A stretch of 64,000 nucleotides of DNA from Cryptomeria japonica (taxonomy: Eukaryota; Streptophyta; Pinopsida; Cupressales; Cupressaceae), in the NCBI RefSeq assembly GCF_030272615.1, contig NC_081409.1, positions 23,582,406 through 23,646,405 on the forward strand, given 5' to 3'. This document shows positions 1 to 12,541 of this stretch, piece after piece. The translations under genes were made by a program, and so were the position numbers. The number at the start of each line of letters is the position of its first letter. Position 1 is the first letter of the stretch. The notes under the pieces are model-generated. The model saw nothing but the letters and a program-made list of their open reading frames with translations, had not been told where the DNA came from and did no database searches.

Positions 1-2
1 CC

Positions 3-2298
3 GACAATGGGAAGGAATGGGTGTTCTTGGCTATCAAGGAAGATGATTCGGCACTAGAAGAGAATGTACCTGAAGCAAAGGAACTTGCTACTAAAATTGA
101 AGATAGGGATGAATGGGTAATTGGCAGTGGTTGTTCACATCATATGACTGGAGATAAAGGGGAGTTTCTATCTTTGTAAGAATTTGATGGTGGTCTAGTT
201 AGATTTGGAGATGACAAGGCATGTATGATCAAAGAAAAAGGAACTATATCATTGAATGGTAAGAATAATACTGACAATGTTTATTATGTTGAAGGTTTGA
301 AACATAATATTTTGAGTGTAGGACAATTGGTAGACAAGGGATTTCAATTATAGTTCAAGGATGGAGAATGCAAAAACATTAATAGATCTGGCTTGGAGAT
401 TGCATCCGATACACAAACAAAAGGTAATATATTTCATTTGAACTATGGTGAGAAGACATGTTTGATTACACAGATTGATGAGAGTTGGCTATGGCATAAA
501 AGGTTGTGTCATGTGAATTTTGATTGCATTGTTAAGATCAGTTCAACTAAGGCAGTTAGGGATATACCTAAGATTATGAAGCCCTATAATCCGGTATGTA
601 AAGAATGTCAAATGGGTAATAGGCCAGAACCTCTTTTAGGAGTATACAAGATAAATCAAATGATATTCTTGATCTTATTCATATTGATTTGTGTGGCCCT
701 ACTGGAGTTAAAACTTTTCATGGTGATAGATATTTCATGCTAATCATTGATGATTATTCTAGAATGATGTGGGTTACTTTTTTGAGAGAAAAATCTGAAG
801 CATTTGAAAAGTTTAAAATCTTTAAGGCTAAAGTGGAAATTGAGACAGGATTGAAGGTTAAATGTTTGAGATCAGATCATGGTGGATAATTCACATCCAG
901 TGAGTTTACTAATTTTTGTGACAAGCATGGCATAAGAAGACAATTTTTTGCTCCCCGAACACCTCAGCAGAATGGAGTTGTAAAAAGGAAGAACATAACT
1001 ATCTTGGATGCTACTAGAACAATGATGATGGAAGCTAAACTACCTCATATCTACTGGAGAGAAGTAGTGAGTACAATGATTTATAAATTCAACAAAGTAC
1101 ATATCAAAGGAGAAACCAATAAGACACCTTATGAATTATGGTTTGGTAATACACCTACAGTTAAGTATTTCAAAATTTTTGGTAGTAAATTTTATATCAG
1201 GAGAGATGATACTATTGGGAAATTTGATCCTAGATGTGATGAAGGCATACTTATTGGTTATTCTAATGAAAGAAAAGCATATAGATGTTATAACAAGAGA
1301 TTGTCAAGAATTGTGGAGAGTGCTAATGTCAAAGTAGATGAGCTAAACATAAGTCAAATTAGAGTTTATGAGAAGGAATCGACAGTAAAAATGATTATAT
1401 CTAAATTGGTAGCACCTTTACCGGAACTAAGAGTTGAACTAGTTACTCCAGCAACATCAGAGAATTCTACAGTAATTGAAGAATAGGGAAGAGGAACAGA
1501 AAGTCATAAGACTCCTAGGTATGTGAGATTGAATCATTTTGAAGATCAAATCATTGGGGATAAGAGAAATGGAGTGATGACAAGAAGAAGACTGGAAACT
1601 AATGAGGTATGTTTAATTTCACAAGTTGAACTGGTATCAGTAATTGAAGCATGTAAAGATGAACATTGGTTGAAAGCTATGGAAGAAGAATTAAATGGGT
1701 TTTTAGAAATAAATTGAATGAGGATGGTCAAGTTATAATGAATAAGGCTAGATTGGTTTATAAAGGATATTCTCATAAGGAAGAAATTGATTATGGAGAA
1801 ATTTTTACACCTGTAGCTAGGATTGAAGTTGCAAGATTATTTCTTGCCTATGTTGCTTATAAAAACTACAAAGTTTATTAGATGGATGTTAAATGTGCAT
1901 TTTTTAATGGGGATCTTGATGAGAAAGTTTATATTGAGTAACTTGATGGTTTTTTACTATCAGAAAATATGGGAATGGTTTGCAGGTTAAGGAAATCTTT
2001 ATATGGATTAAAACAAGCACCTAGAGCTTGGTATGCAAGGTTGGATAAATATCTTTTAAAGCTTGGTTTTACTAAAGGCAGTGCTGACAGTAATTTATAT
2101 TATAAAATCACTGATGATGATATACTGATTGTTGAAGTATTTGTTGATGATATTATTTTTGGAGGTGAAGATAAATTATGCAATCACTGATGATGATATA
2201 CTGATTGTTGAAGTATTTGTTGATGATAATATTTTTGGAGGTGAAGATAAATTATGCATATAATTTTCTAATAATATGGAGAAAGAATTTGAGATGTA
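3..2298 (+). pseudogene. Ty1/copia pol remnant: protease, integrase, reverse transcriptase (5' part)
   Basis: Decayed copia polyprotein entering from the left edge. Visible in order: protease motif near 114-150, where the catalytic D of the usual D-S-G-C-S-H-H-M motif reads G (V-I-G-S-G-C-S); GAG-pre-integrase zinc-binding block near 490-600 (W-H-K-R-L-C-H); integrase core 680-1010 with L-C-G-P and S-D-H-G; the Q-Q-N-G-V-V-E-R block reads K for the catalytic E (967-994). RT follows at 1690-2298 with M-D-V-K-C-A-F, S-L-Y-G-L-K-Q-A-P and F-V-D-D. Lesions: in-frame stops at about 177, 350, 887, 1484 and 1938, a frameshift near 640, and a deletion near 1690 joining E-E-E-L directly to W-V-F-R-N-K. 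It was a retroelement replication polyprotein and is now non-functional. The frame breaks off at 2298 against the LTR of element E. Confidence 0.93.
2106..2257 (+). repeat. 76-bp tandem duplication over the copia RT active site
   Basis: Bases 2106-2181 are repeated at 2182-2257 with a single obvious difference (tattat versus taatat). The unit encodes the F-V-D-D catalytic motif and its flanks. Because 76 is not a multiple of 3, the second copy shifts the frame and alone would inactivate the RT. Confidence 0.95.
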
Positions 2299-2636
2299 TG
2301 TTGGTTCCAAAAATGGATGACGGGTTTACACTGCTACAGGGAAGAGACCAAGCTGATTTCCTCCAACTATCAATATATGTTAGGCTTGGACCAACAATAA
2401 CAAGGACAAAAAGTCCTTTTGCATTTTAGGCTCTGCAAAACTAGGGAGGGTGATCCCTTCAGCAAAATCTCTTTCTCTATGCAATGATACTGAGGAACTT
2501 ACTGAAACAAAAAAGATTACCTCATAATAAGACTCTAGAGTAAGGGAGAATGCTCAAGGATTGAAAATCCTTCAACGATCCTCAACCTTAAGCTGGAGTA
2601 TGAGAGAGGGTGGGATGACTTTCAGAAAATACATAA
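2299..2636 (-). repeat. Element E left LTR, segment 1 of 3
   Basis: Matches 36006 to about 36365 in the right LTR of E, sharing for example the stretch that begins ggatgacgggtttacact. It starts with TG at the junction with the copia RT. It ends with CATAA (2632-2636), the left target-site duplication of element A. Confidence 0.85.
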
Positions 2637-3373
2637 TGTAGACACCTAAAATTGTCCAGTCTAATTAAATAAATATCTTTATTTATTTAATTAATTCATT
2701 TATCCTCTTCGAGCCTCATTTCTCATTTAAATAAATACCTTTATTTATTTAAATTATCCTTTCCTAAATTAAATAAATACTTTTATTTATTTAATTGATC
2801 CCACTTCTTCTATTAATTAAGTAAATCTCTATTTATTTAATTAATTCATTAACCTTTTCTACCCATGACACATGTCATTCATCTCTTAATTCATACACTA
2901 CCTACCCTTTCATTATTTTCTTATTTTCTCTACCTACCCTCTAATCATAGCCGACCATTTATCTTTTACACCTCTCAATCTTATCCCTCCATTTCTTATA
3001 GTGTCTTCTATATACGGAGATGCTTCCTTCATTCTCAACCCTATGCATCTTGATTGATCAATCATCTACACTATGCTTTTGAACTTGCATATGCGATCCT
3101 ACTTGCAACCACATTTATGTTCTTTGTTGAGCTCTTGTGCACACATAAAATCTGAGAGCAAATATATCAAGCAAGATCAATGGAGATAGGAAGAATGGTG
3201 ATCCAAATCCTATTGGACATGTGATGGTATAATCTTTGTGATTTCATTTGATTTGCATTGTCTTAGGTAATCTTCATATGTTATGGTGGATCTTTGTTGT
3301 TGTTAGGCTAGGGTTTTATGGTTGAATTCATTTAGCCTTTCAATATTGTTGTTATTCATTTTCACCATATACA
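2637..3373 (+). repeat. Element A 5' LTR
   Basis: It is 737 bp, against 796 bp for the 3' LTR. The difference is mainly a missing segment between two copies of an AAATAAAT..ATTTATTTAATTA repeat near 2690, as expected from slippage or recombination between short direct repeats. The upstream part is a series of AT-rich inverted repeats (TTAAATAAATA..TATTTATTTAA). A degraded TATA-like CTATATACGG lies near 3010, where the 3' LTR has CTATATAAGG. Confidence 0.95.
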
Positions 3374-3376
3374 TTT

Positions 3377-3396
3377 TGGCACACTCGGTGGGACTC
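3377..3396 (+). other. Element A primer-binding site
   Basis: TGGCACACTCGGTGGGACTC follows the LTR end by three bases. This is the position of the minus-strand primer site. I do not assign the tRNA. Confidence 0.6.
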
Positions 3397-5559
3397 TTGT
3401 CCCTTTTGCATTTAACATCTTTTGTTGTAGATTTTGTGTTTTTGAAGTTGTAGATCTGACATTTCCGACAACATTTTGATATTTTTGCGTCTGTGTACTT
3501 TCAGATCACGTTTTTGATTTTTTGCTGTGTCTGTGACATCTAGAATCGTCTTTGCGCCCTCGACAGTATTTTTTTTTTTTTTTTGTAGATTCCAGGAAGC
3601 ACTCCTGTGTTCCCTAGTCGTGTCTATGAAGTCTCCAGGTGCGTCTGTGTTTAGGAATCGCGTCTATGGTCAGGAACCGCATCTGTGAATTTATATAGCA
3701 TTTGTGTTTCTGATAACCGTGTCTATGTGCAGTTGTTGCATTTTGGTTTCTTTGATTTGGTTTTTCGTCATTCAGATTTTAGAACTGGTTTATATTGAGC
3801 TAACATCTTCATATCTAGCTAACGAAATTGGTGCAGCTTGTTTTGAAAGCAAAAAAATCATTTTGTTGAAGGCCCCTATTTCACAAAGTCTTTTGGATCT
3901 AAAATTTACCTAACTTGTGTGCTTGCAGAAAGGGGTGATCATTTGAAACAATCCAAACTACTAACAAATCTTTGTTGTAGGATCTTGGCAAGGATTTTCT
4001 TTTGATCTTTATTGTGTGCCTTATTTTCATAGACTAGCAAACACTTCAATTGGTGCACTAAAATTGAACCAGTGTCTTTTGTGTCTTGAGCAATAGGCTC
4101 TTTTTATTTCATCTTTAGAGGGCTTGTCTCCCCGTGTGGTCATTAGGACTACTAGTGAGGAGAGAACGACTCAAGTGGTAGCAAGGAAAACCCACCTCTT
4201 TCGAACCACTATAAAAAACTACATCCATGGTGAAAACTATGGATAATGTGTGTTGATTAGTTCATACCGACACTATGTCTCCCCATAAACCCGTTTGATC
4301 AAATTTATTTGATCAGTTGTAGGGTATAACCCCTACCGGCTGGGAGCCTTCTGTATTTATAGAGCTAAAAGTGTTGCATGTATGGCCACACGAGTGGATG
4401 CTTTTACTAGCACCTTTTTTTTTTAGAAGCCAAAATCCTTCTAGTTGTTGGGGCAGGAGGTCAGACCACTGGAGCAGCCCACACACATACAGTTCTTAGT
4501 AGAGATACAAAGTTCACCACAAGGAGTTTTTGTGGGGACTGATGCTTGGCTGCCCTGAGAAGTGAGTGCCAAGGGTGGAGCCAGTGGGGTCAAGCATCTA
4601 AGTATCCACTCTGAATAGTGTAGCCTCATGTGGGAATCAACAACTATTGTCCTAGCCAGCCATAAGAATTGTGCTTGACTTATTTTAAACATTCAAACAT
4701 TCAAGACCAAACATCAAAACATTGTGTCTTTTGTGTCTTCAAGTGTATGCAAAACAATTTTACATCAAACAACACACTTTTCTTGGATTCATTTTGAGTC
4801 TAAACACTTGCAAACACTGAGTCCTCATCAACATTGTGTCCTCTTGTCACAAAAAATAGTAAAAAATTTAGATTTGGTCACAACAAGTTACTTCACAGAT
4901 TGGGAAAATTGCACAAAGTTTTCAGAAATCCATCTGTGTCATATAACTACGTCTGTAAAGGGTAGAAACATGTTTGTGTCTTTTGAGAAAAATTGCACTT
5001 ACAACATCTTAGAAATGCGTCTGTGTCTAACAGAATAGCGTCTGTGAAGCATACAGGCATGTCTATGTTCAGAATTGAAAAACTTTCATAATCAAGCAAA
5101 CAAGAAACAGTCAGTTTCAGACTTATTGAGCTTCTAAGTTATCTCTGTGGGTTTTCATCTAGCATTCAACCTGTCTTTGGGTCTTACAAAGTCCATCATT
5201 TCTTTACACCTTACATTACATTCACATTTGTCTAAACTTGAGTCAAAAGGTCACTTGCTTGTCCTCATCATACTTTGTCAACATACTACATACAACAACA
5301 TTTTGCTAAGTGGTCCCTCATCAAGTTCTATCACCTTTGGGTCTCATTTGGTCTTACTTAGAGTCAAGGTCAACTTACCTCATCAAGAGAAACTATCATC
5401 TCTTTGGAAGCCACACCTACTCTACTACATACATACTTGGTCTTACACTTTGGACATTGCAAGTAAACTTCAGATTCATTTACATTTCATCCAACTCTTG
5501 GTCTTCCATATTCTTCCCATTTTCATCTAGTCTCACACATCTTGATCAATACCTAGTTC
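3397..5559 (+). other. Element A untranslated leader
   Basis: About 2.2 kb with no credible coding frame. It holds a T-run near 3570, a scatter of CGTCTGTG-like words (3480-3720 and 4930-5070), and an inverted repeat around TTTGATCA..TTTGATCA near 4300. A CCATGGTGAAAACTATGG motif near 4225 echoes the GGTGAAAA of the conserved module near 9800. Short minus-strand frames here show no domain or family resemblance. Confidence 0.6.
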
Positions 5560-7457
5560 ATGGTTGAAACCCATTCCCAAAAATCTAGAAGAGAAACTAA
5601 AGAGGCTCAAGAGTCTACAAATATGAGTTCCTATGAGTATGACAATGATATCTTTTTCAATTCTGATCATACTACATTACCTGACATGGATGCTTATAGA
5701 AACATTCCAAATATTGAGCACATGGACACTACAAACAACAATGATACACACAATGACAATATGGACAACATTTTAGTACATTCAACAGAAGTGGAAGACA
5801 CCATTATGGATCCCCATTTTAATTGATTGGTTGAGGAAATAATGAGGAGAGATAGACAATACTTCTTACAAGTGATGGCACAAAGTGGAGCCAAGATCCC
5901 TCATGATTTTTACATGTCTCAAATAATGGAAAATCGACCTTTGCAACAACCTCATCTCAACATGGATCAAAGGAGGCCTAATATTGGAGGCAATAGAGAA
6001 CCACATATGGTGCCTAAATCACCATCATCTTTTTTTCAAAAACTAGAGGTCCCATACACACATGGTCAAGCATATGATACTCACCTTCGCAAACCATTAT
6101 GGAAGTCTTATGAAGAAAAATATACTCAATCACATACCAATGCTAAGGATCAACCACCAAAGCAATTGGATATTCAGAGGCATGATCAAAATTTGGACAC
6201 AAAGAAACCCCACATCAAATTTGGGGACAACACAATAGAAAAAACTCATGAAATGCCTATAGAGTATGGTATACATGGACAAAGTAGATATTCCATTCCT
6301 CATCATGACTCTATACCAGGTGGTCCATACACGCAGCATCATTATAGACCTCCTCCATATGAACATGTGTATGATCAATATCATCATATATGCAACATGC
6401 TCCTCCTCCACCCAGTGGTTTAGGCATGGAGTTTGGTCCAAGAAGTTGATTTCCACCTAAGAACAATTTGGAACAGAAAATCAAGGACTTACAAAAGAAA
6501 ATGAAGGACATAAATACACCAAAGCCAACTTACACAATGAGAGACATGTGTCCTTATCCATTTGACAAAAGCATTCCAATGCCTCCATTTCCTACACACT
6601 TTGTGACACCTAAGTTTGATAAGTACAGAGGCAAAGGAGATCCTAAGGCACATATAAGACAATTTTTCATAGCTTGCATTGAGGTAGCAACAGAAGAGAC
6701 ATATTTGATGAGATTATTCCCACAAAGCTTAGGAGATCAAGCTATGGAATGGATCTCCCAACTTCCACCTGGAATTAAGTCATGGGGTGACTTAGTAGAG
6801 GCATTTATCCAGCATTTCTCATACAACATAGGGACAGACATATCAGTCACTACTTTGTGCAACACCAAACAAAAGGATGGAGAATCTTTTTCATCATTTT
6901 TACAAATATGGAAGAATCTATCCAAAAGATGCTCTTGTGAAAGCCCACAAAAACAAATGGTAGAAATGTTCACCCAGAATGTTAACAAAGACATTGGTTA
7001 TGACCTAAGAAAAGCTTGTTTGTCCACCTTCAAGGACGCCATTGAAAAAGGCTTAGCAACAAAAAAGGTCCTAATTGAACAGGGAGTCATCAAGATATTC
7101 AATGAAAACAAAGAAGACTTTAAAGGAAAAGACAAGCCAAGATTTTGGAATAAAAACAAGAACATAGTCAATGATGGTGTTGTGGATGCCAATACGGTAT
7201 GACCCAAAATCATTTTTTCTAGATCAAGCCCTACAAACAATCAGGTGAATACTCAAACAACTTCAAAGTCACGAAGGAAGTACACTCCATTGGGAGAACC
7301 ACTTGAGTCCGTTTTCAAGAAGCTAGTGGCAAACAAGATAATAACAATTCCAGATTTGCCTCCATATGAGCCAAAGGTTAAACCAAATTGGTGGAATGAT
7401 GATGTGTATTATGAATTTCATAAAAGCAAGGGTCATAAGATGGGAAATTGCCATTGA
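5560..7457 (+). pseudogene. Element A gag (gypsy-type capsid domain)
   Basis: Structural gag of a gypsy element. An N-terminal acidic/polar part starts at 5560 and continues in the same frame through a TGA at 5824. A frameshift near 6390 moves the frame to the one used for the rest. The Retrotrans_gag (UBN-type) domain runs from about 6600 to 7010 (F-D-K-Y-R-G-K-G-D-P-K, then A-M-E-W-I-S-Q-L, then a W-G-D-L-V-E-A-F block). A basic tail and a damaged zinc knuckle (Y-x2-F-H-x4-G-H-x4-C-H, first Cys lost) follow at 7408-7456. Stops lie at 7200 and 7455. From 6468 to 9680 everything stays in one frame, so it was once continuous with protease and integrase. Gag would form the particle and package RNA. 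Confidence 0.9.
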
Positions 7458-8522
7458 CTGAAGAATATCATACAAGATCTTATTGACAGAGGTGACATTG
7501 AGATTGAAGGGAATTCATCCAACCAAGAACATGAAATGTTTAAAAAACCATTCCCAAAATATGACAAGGCAAAAGCTAAAGCCACAGATGACGAGACCAA
7601 CTATACTAGAGCATCCTATAACTATAATTCAACTATCAATCACATTTTGATGGACAATTATGCCTCTACCATTATTATCAAGGACAAAACGCCTGAGAAT
7701 TCTACCCAGAGACCCAAGATCGTCCTGAAAGTAATTGGACCTTCTTCTGAACCTACCTCTGAATGTAATGTTACAACTCATCAAGGTAAATTCACTTTGC
7801 AAGGTGCTCCAGCTAAAAAAACCGCTTCCTCATTGACCAAGCCTAAGTATGACCTTGTAGAACAATTAGGGAAGACACCTGCGCTTATCTCAATCCTTGA
7901 GCTCTTATGTATATCCCCCGCACATAAAGCTATTCTTGACAAAATCTTGAGAGACACATCTGTCCCTACTGATTTGAACGTGGACCAGTTTAAAGCCATG
8001 GTGGGATACCTTTCCATTCCACACTCCCTTACATTCATAGAAGATGATGATGCCTCCGTAAGTCAGCCACATAATGCACCTTTACACATTGAATCCTTCA
8101 TACACAAACATCGAATAAAATGAGTCCTGATAGATGGAGGAGTAGGTCTAAACATTTTCAGATTGAGCACTATTAAACAATTGGGATATTCCGATAAAGC
8201 TATGAATTCTAGAAACAAAATTACCATCAAGGCATATGATGTTGAAGAGCATTCATCCAAAGGCACAGTCACCTTGCCTCTCAGAGTTGGGCCAATTACA
8301 AAGGATGTGGTTTGTCAAGTCCTAGACCTGGATCTCACATACAATATATTACTAGGACATCCTTGGATTCATGAAATGAGGGCAGTCTCATCTATATATC
8401 ACCAATGTATTAAGTTTCCTCACAATGGAGTCAAAGTGACCATAAAAGATGACCCAAATCCATTCATATATTGCAACAATCTGCAACCTAGATTAGAAAT
8501 AACAATCCCAGTCAGCAAATAA
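7458..8522 (+). pseudogene. Element A retropepsin-like protease region
   Basis: Continues the gag frame. A linker (7536-8123) contains the block K-Y-D-L-V-E-Q-L-G-K-T-P, which is also present as E-Y-D-L-I-E-Q-L in B1 and B2 just before the protease. The protease core is at 8124-8450: the active site reads L-I-D-G-G-V-G-L-N (plant gypsy elements often have D-G-G here), and the far strand reads Y-N-I-L-L-G-H-P-W-I-H. A TGA at 8121 sits immediately before the active site and a TAA at 8520 ends the block. It would mature the polyprotein and is now dead. Confidence 0.88.
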
Positions 8523-9164
8523 GTTGTTCCTTCATCAGCATATGTGGATCCAGAATCCTTGAAAGCCTCTACATCAAAACATGCAGAGTTCAAAGAAAAG
8601 TTCAAGATTAAAGATATGGGATGTGTTGAGTATATCTTTCATGTTGATCAACTTCCATTATCTCCTAAGACATTCAGTCGACAAGAACAATCTACAAACA
8701 ATTTGCAATGCCAAGGAATTGGGTGTGAACCACCTAGTGTTGTGGCTACTAAGTCTGAATGCAAATCTCCTCTAGTGGTGCAAGCAACTCTTGATATCAA
8801 TAGTCCTAAGAGTGGTTCCAATGAAGAATCTATTGAGCATATCGCCAGCCCTCTTGAGAACTCACATAACCTTACTATTTCATCCACTCATTCCATTTCC
8901 ACTACACTTCTAGATTTGGATCAACAAGAATTACAAAAGCCCTTACTCATTGGGGATGAAAAATCAAGCTTTGAAAAGAAAAATCTAAAAGTCAAAAATA
9001 AAGAAAAGTCCTACAATCCAAATCAAAATCAAAAGCTATTGGACTCTACAAAAATCAAAGTCAAGGATGAAAATCCTATGGAGAAAAAAGAACAAGAGTT
9101 GATCTCCCCTAATACCAAAATAACTGGGGGCAAACTTTCTACAATTTGAAGACAAAAAGCATAC
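8523..9164 (+). pseudogene. Element A post-protease linker, then pol deletion point
   Basis: Same frame as the protease; Ser/Lys/Gln-rich and low complexity (K-x-K-N-K-E-K-S type runs near 8970-9010), with a TGA at 9147. In autonomous relatives RT would follow. Here the frame passes straight to the integrase C-terminus, so roughly 3 kb of pol is missing between here and about 9420. Confidence 0.65.
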
Positions 9165-9680
9165 TTGTTGATAGGTCCCCATCATGCTATCCTACTTTCA
9201 CTTCTTTTCACAATCACAAGCCTTCATCACTCATCCACTTGTTCCACACATCCTTTCCCTCTTGGTGATACATCATGGACCTTTAATGGAACTTCCTTGA
9301 AGGACTTTGTTATCAGGGATGCCCAAAGTTCTTTAGGTGACACGCATACAAGCCTGTGTAGTCCACACACTAGTAATTCTCTTTCAGTTCCTTCATCAAG
9401 GAAGACAGTCACTCAAGATACACATCATTCAGTCAAGGAATGTCATAGTTACAATCATAAAGTCAAGCCTCGCACATTTGAGGTAGGTGACTTAGTTCTC
9501 AAAGAAAATCCTAAAAATCAGCAAGATAGAGAGAAGAAGGGAAAATTCGAACCAAATTGGCTTGGTCCTTACATCATTACAACAGTTTATGGATTTGGTC
9601 CATATCAACTCTCAACCACAGAGGGAAAACCTTTGGGGGATCCTATCAATAGCATGCACCTTCATAGGTTTTACACATAG
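9165..9680 (+). pseudogene. Element A integrase C-terminal domain
   Basis: The first part is a Ser/His/Thr-rich stretch without recognisable domain. From about 9462 it is the typical gypsy integrase C-terminus: K-P-R-T-F-E-V-G-D-L-V-L, then G-K-F-E-P-N-W-L-G-P-Y, then the closing I-N-S-M-H-L-H-R-F-Y. B1 ends in the same way (G-K-F-S-P-N-W-L-R-P-Y; N-A-M-H-L-R-R-Y-Y). The catalytic core is absent. The frame ends at TAG 9678. Confidence 0.88.
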
Positions 9681-9699
9681 CTCTTCAGAGTATCCTAAT

Positions 9700-9845
9700 T
9701 CAAAATACAAAAAAATCAAAAAATTGAAAATACAAAAAAAATCATAAACAAAAAAAAATAAAAATTGAAAAATAGAAAAACATTTTCGTCCAACGGTGAA
9801 AACCACTTTGGTGGCACCCTGGGCAAGTACCATGGTGAAAAATTG
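9700..9845 (+). other. A-rich tract plus conserved 60-bp module after pol
   Basis: An A-rich run (9700-9780) leads into CGTCCAACGGTGAAAAC, then GGCACCCTGGGCAAGTACC and ATGGTGAAAA. Element C has the same arrangement on the minus strand at 60765-60895. It is noncoding in both, lying between the end of the sense coding region and the antisense PMD gene. A 3' processing, packaging or structural role is possible but is inference. Confidence 0.75.
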
Positions 9846-11349
9846 GTCACTAGCGCCATACGTAGAGACATTGCTCCTCCCTCCTTCAAGATTCTATTTC
9901 ATCCTTTCACTTTGCACACACTCACAACCTGTCCATCCATAATAAACATACCCATTTCCATCATGGGTTGTTATTGATCTACCTAAGATTGGTTAGCCAT
10001 TCATAATAAACATTCCTTTTCACCCCTTTACATCCATAATAAATTAGCTCCTATGTGTGGCTAAGGCAAATCCTACATCTAGTAATGGGTGTGGAACTAA
10101 GAGCATTGCCTGTTTTGTGGAGTACAGTTTCTTCTAGCTTTCTTTAGCCTATCCGCGCACAATCCACAATAAAGAAACATTTGCATCGCCATATCCACAA
10201 TAAAGTATCAGTTGCATGGATTCAGTCATTTTTAGATGAGACACAACAACAACAATGGGCTTCAACAAAATCAAATCTTTCAATAGACTCAGACAACATT
10301 ATGGTTCAGTGCTATCTACCCTTTTGGGAAAGTGAACATTGTGACCATAATCAAATAGACTTATACAAGTGACAAGAGACACTAAACCTGAGGACTACAG
10401 TGGATGTTGGTGTCAAGTCTTGGTTTTCTTTTGATTTTTAACTTGTTGGTGACATGTCTTTTAGCTTTTCCGAGATGTCTCTGACTAGAGATTCTATCTC
10501 CAGGATGTCTTTGACTAGAAAGGCAAGGATGGGGTATCGTCACCTATTTTTCTTTGGTGTTTGTGGATTATCTCTTAGTAATTCTATGACTTGTCCAAGG
10601 ATATGAGGACACTATGAGTCTAGTATGAACTAGGGCATTCCTTGTTTACAACTGTCTTATCTCTATGCAAACAGGTAAAATGACTTTCTAGGTCAAACAT
10701 ATGCCTCGATTGTCATAACCTACTTGCCATAATAAATCTCAATGATGATAACGCACAAGAAGCTCTTTCACTTTCATATATTCTATCTTCCATCCCCCTT
10801 TCTTGATTGACTTCCATCATCCTTCCTGAGTCTGTGTAGCCTACCATCACATGATTGAGTATAATGACACACCAAAAATATTTGCTTCTCATGTAATTTG
10901 CACTTGCATTATCACATATTAAGAATTTCATACATACATATAGATATCATAATTACATCACATCCTGCACACAACACATGTTAGCACATTTTACATTTTC
11001 ATCATGTAAATAGTTATTTGCTTTATCTTGTTCATCTGCATTTCATACATTCACATTTGCATTTGCATAAACATATAAAAACATAAAAGAACAAAAATAT
11101 TGCATTTCATCATGTACATATTTTCATCCATATCATAAGCATCACATAAAACATACATCACATAGGTACACATACATACATCTACTGCAAGGATGAATCA
11201 TCTCATATATATATATCAAAAATCATAAGTGCCATGATACAATGATGTCAAAATACATATGGCTACAAAATCGCTTGAAGGTGTCTACATCATCATACAA
11301 AATGGTACAAAACTGATACATAGGGAGCCCTCTAAGGCTATGATGAACT
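9846..11349. other. Element A linker, no gene seen
   Basis: AT-rich, with repeated (T)CCATAATAAA words at 9938-10205 and an ACATA-rich stretch at 10930-11220. No frame here has a recognisable domain. Confidence 0.6.
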
Positions 11350-11441
11350 CCCTCCCTCGGAGCCAATTGGCCTTGACAGAGTCTTAGCCCTGGAAGGACC
11401 TACCCCAGGATCATCTCTCCTAGCCCTTGTGTCCTCTGCAA

Positions 11442-11821
11442 CCACCCCTCGTGTCACCCTATCTGGACAGAGGAACCCACTGATCACTCCTGCAAAGACT
11501 GCTGGTAGTGCTAATCCTGTTCATGTCATGGTATCCCAAGCCACGTGTCTAGCCCTCATCTCAAGTCTCGGATCCTAGAACACTTGTCTCGGCACATCCC
11601 TATCTCTATCACAATCATAAGGAACTAACAGCCACCCCTCATGTCACCCTATCCGGATAGAGGAACCCACTGATCGCTCCTTCCAATACTGCTGGTAGTG
11701 CTAATCCTATTCGTCTCATGGTATCCCAAGCCACGTGTCCAGCCCTCATCTCAAGTCTCGGATCCTGGAACACTTGTCTCAGCGCATCCCTATCTCTATC
11801 ACAATCATAAGGAACTAACTC
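11442..11821. repeat. 190-bp tandem duplication in the antisense PMD exon
   Basis: 11442-11631 is repeated at 11632-11821 (start word CCACCCCTCRTGTCACCCTA) with scattered substitutions. It duplicates the end of the PMD coding region of element A. Confidence 0.92.
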
Positions 11822-12088
11822 CCCATTGATCGGTATCCGCAGTATCCTGTATACATCCTCCAAAGTGACTGTCATCTCACCCATCAGCAAATAGAAAGTA
11901 CAAGTCTCTGAGTGCCATCTCTCAGCCAGCGCAATCAACAACCCCATGTTCACCCAAAACTCAGGCACATACAAAATATGTTGCAAGCCCATAACCTCAA
12001 TCTCTGCCCTATCCTCAAATGTCAGCTCCAGTCGTAAACTCTGAGTCAAAGGGAAACTCTCTCATGACTCCAATATATGTAGGTACTC

Positions 12089-12541
12089 CTACAGCCAAGC
12101 AAATCAACTATGTCAGTTAATGTGGTATTCCTTGTTCATCACAAAATGCTGCTTTTTACCTAAGTTCTTATGGTATTCTATCCTAGTGACACTCACTATT
12201 CATCTCAAAGTGTTGCTATTTATCCTAGTGGTACTCCCTGTTCATCACAAAGTGCCTCGATCTATCTTATCTTAGGGCCTATGATTGAGTGTATCCTCTT
12301 GAGTAGTTTCCTAATTGGCAACATATGTTCCATCACAGAATTGCCAATCCTAGCCCTATTTACTATTCTAGTCTTCCCTAGAGGACCTGCTTGAGTGTAC
12401 CCTCTCAGCAGCTTATCCAATCAACAATGTACGTTCATCATAGAACTGTCCATTCAACCTTGAAGACATATTACCCTACCTAGCATGCATTAATGAAAAC
12501 ATTTATTGCGACAAAGTACAAGGAGGTTTTGTGGTACTTAC
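12089..12541 (-). other. Putative intron of element A PMD gene, with decayed repeats
   Basis: Contains irregular repeats: TTCATCWCAAARTG at 12135, 12199 and 12241, and a longer pair beginning GTGTAYCCTCT with a spacing of about 105 bp (12289 and 12395). It lies between donor-like GTAAGT (12541) and acceptor-like TGTAG (12089). Confidence 0.5.

Noticed and set aside
4441-4692. 83-residue minus-strand frame with many Cys
   Set aside because: No C-x2-C spacing of a known finger, no conservation seen in other elements, and it lies in a noncoding leader.
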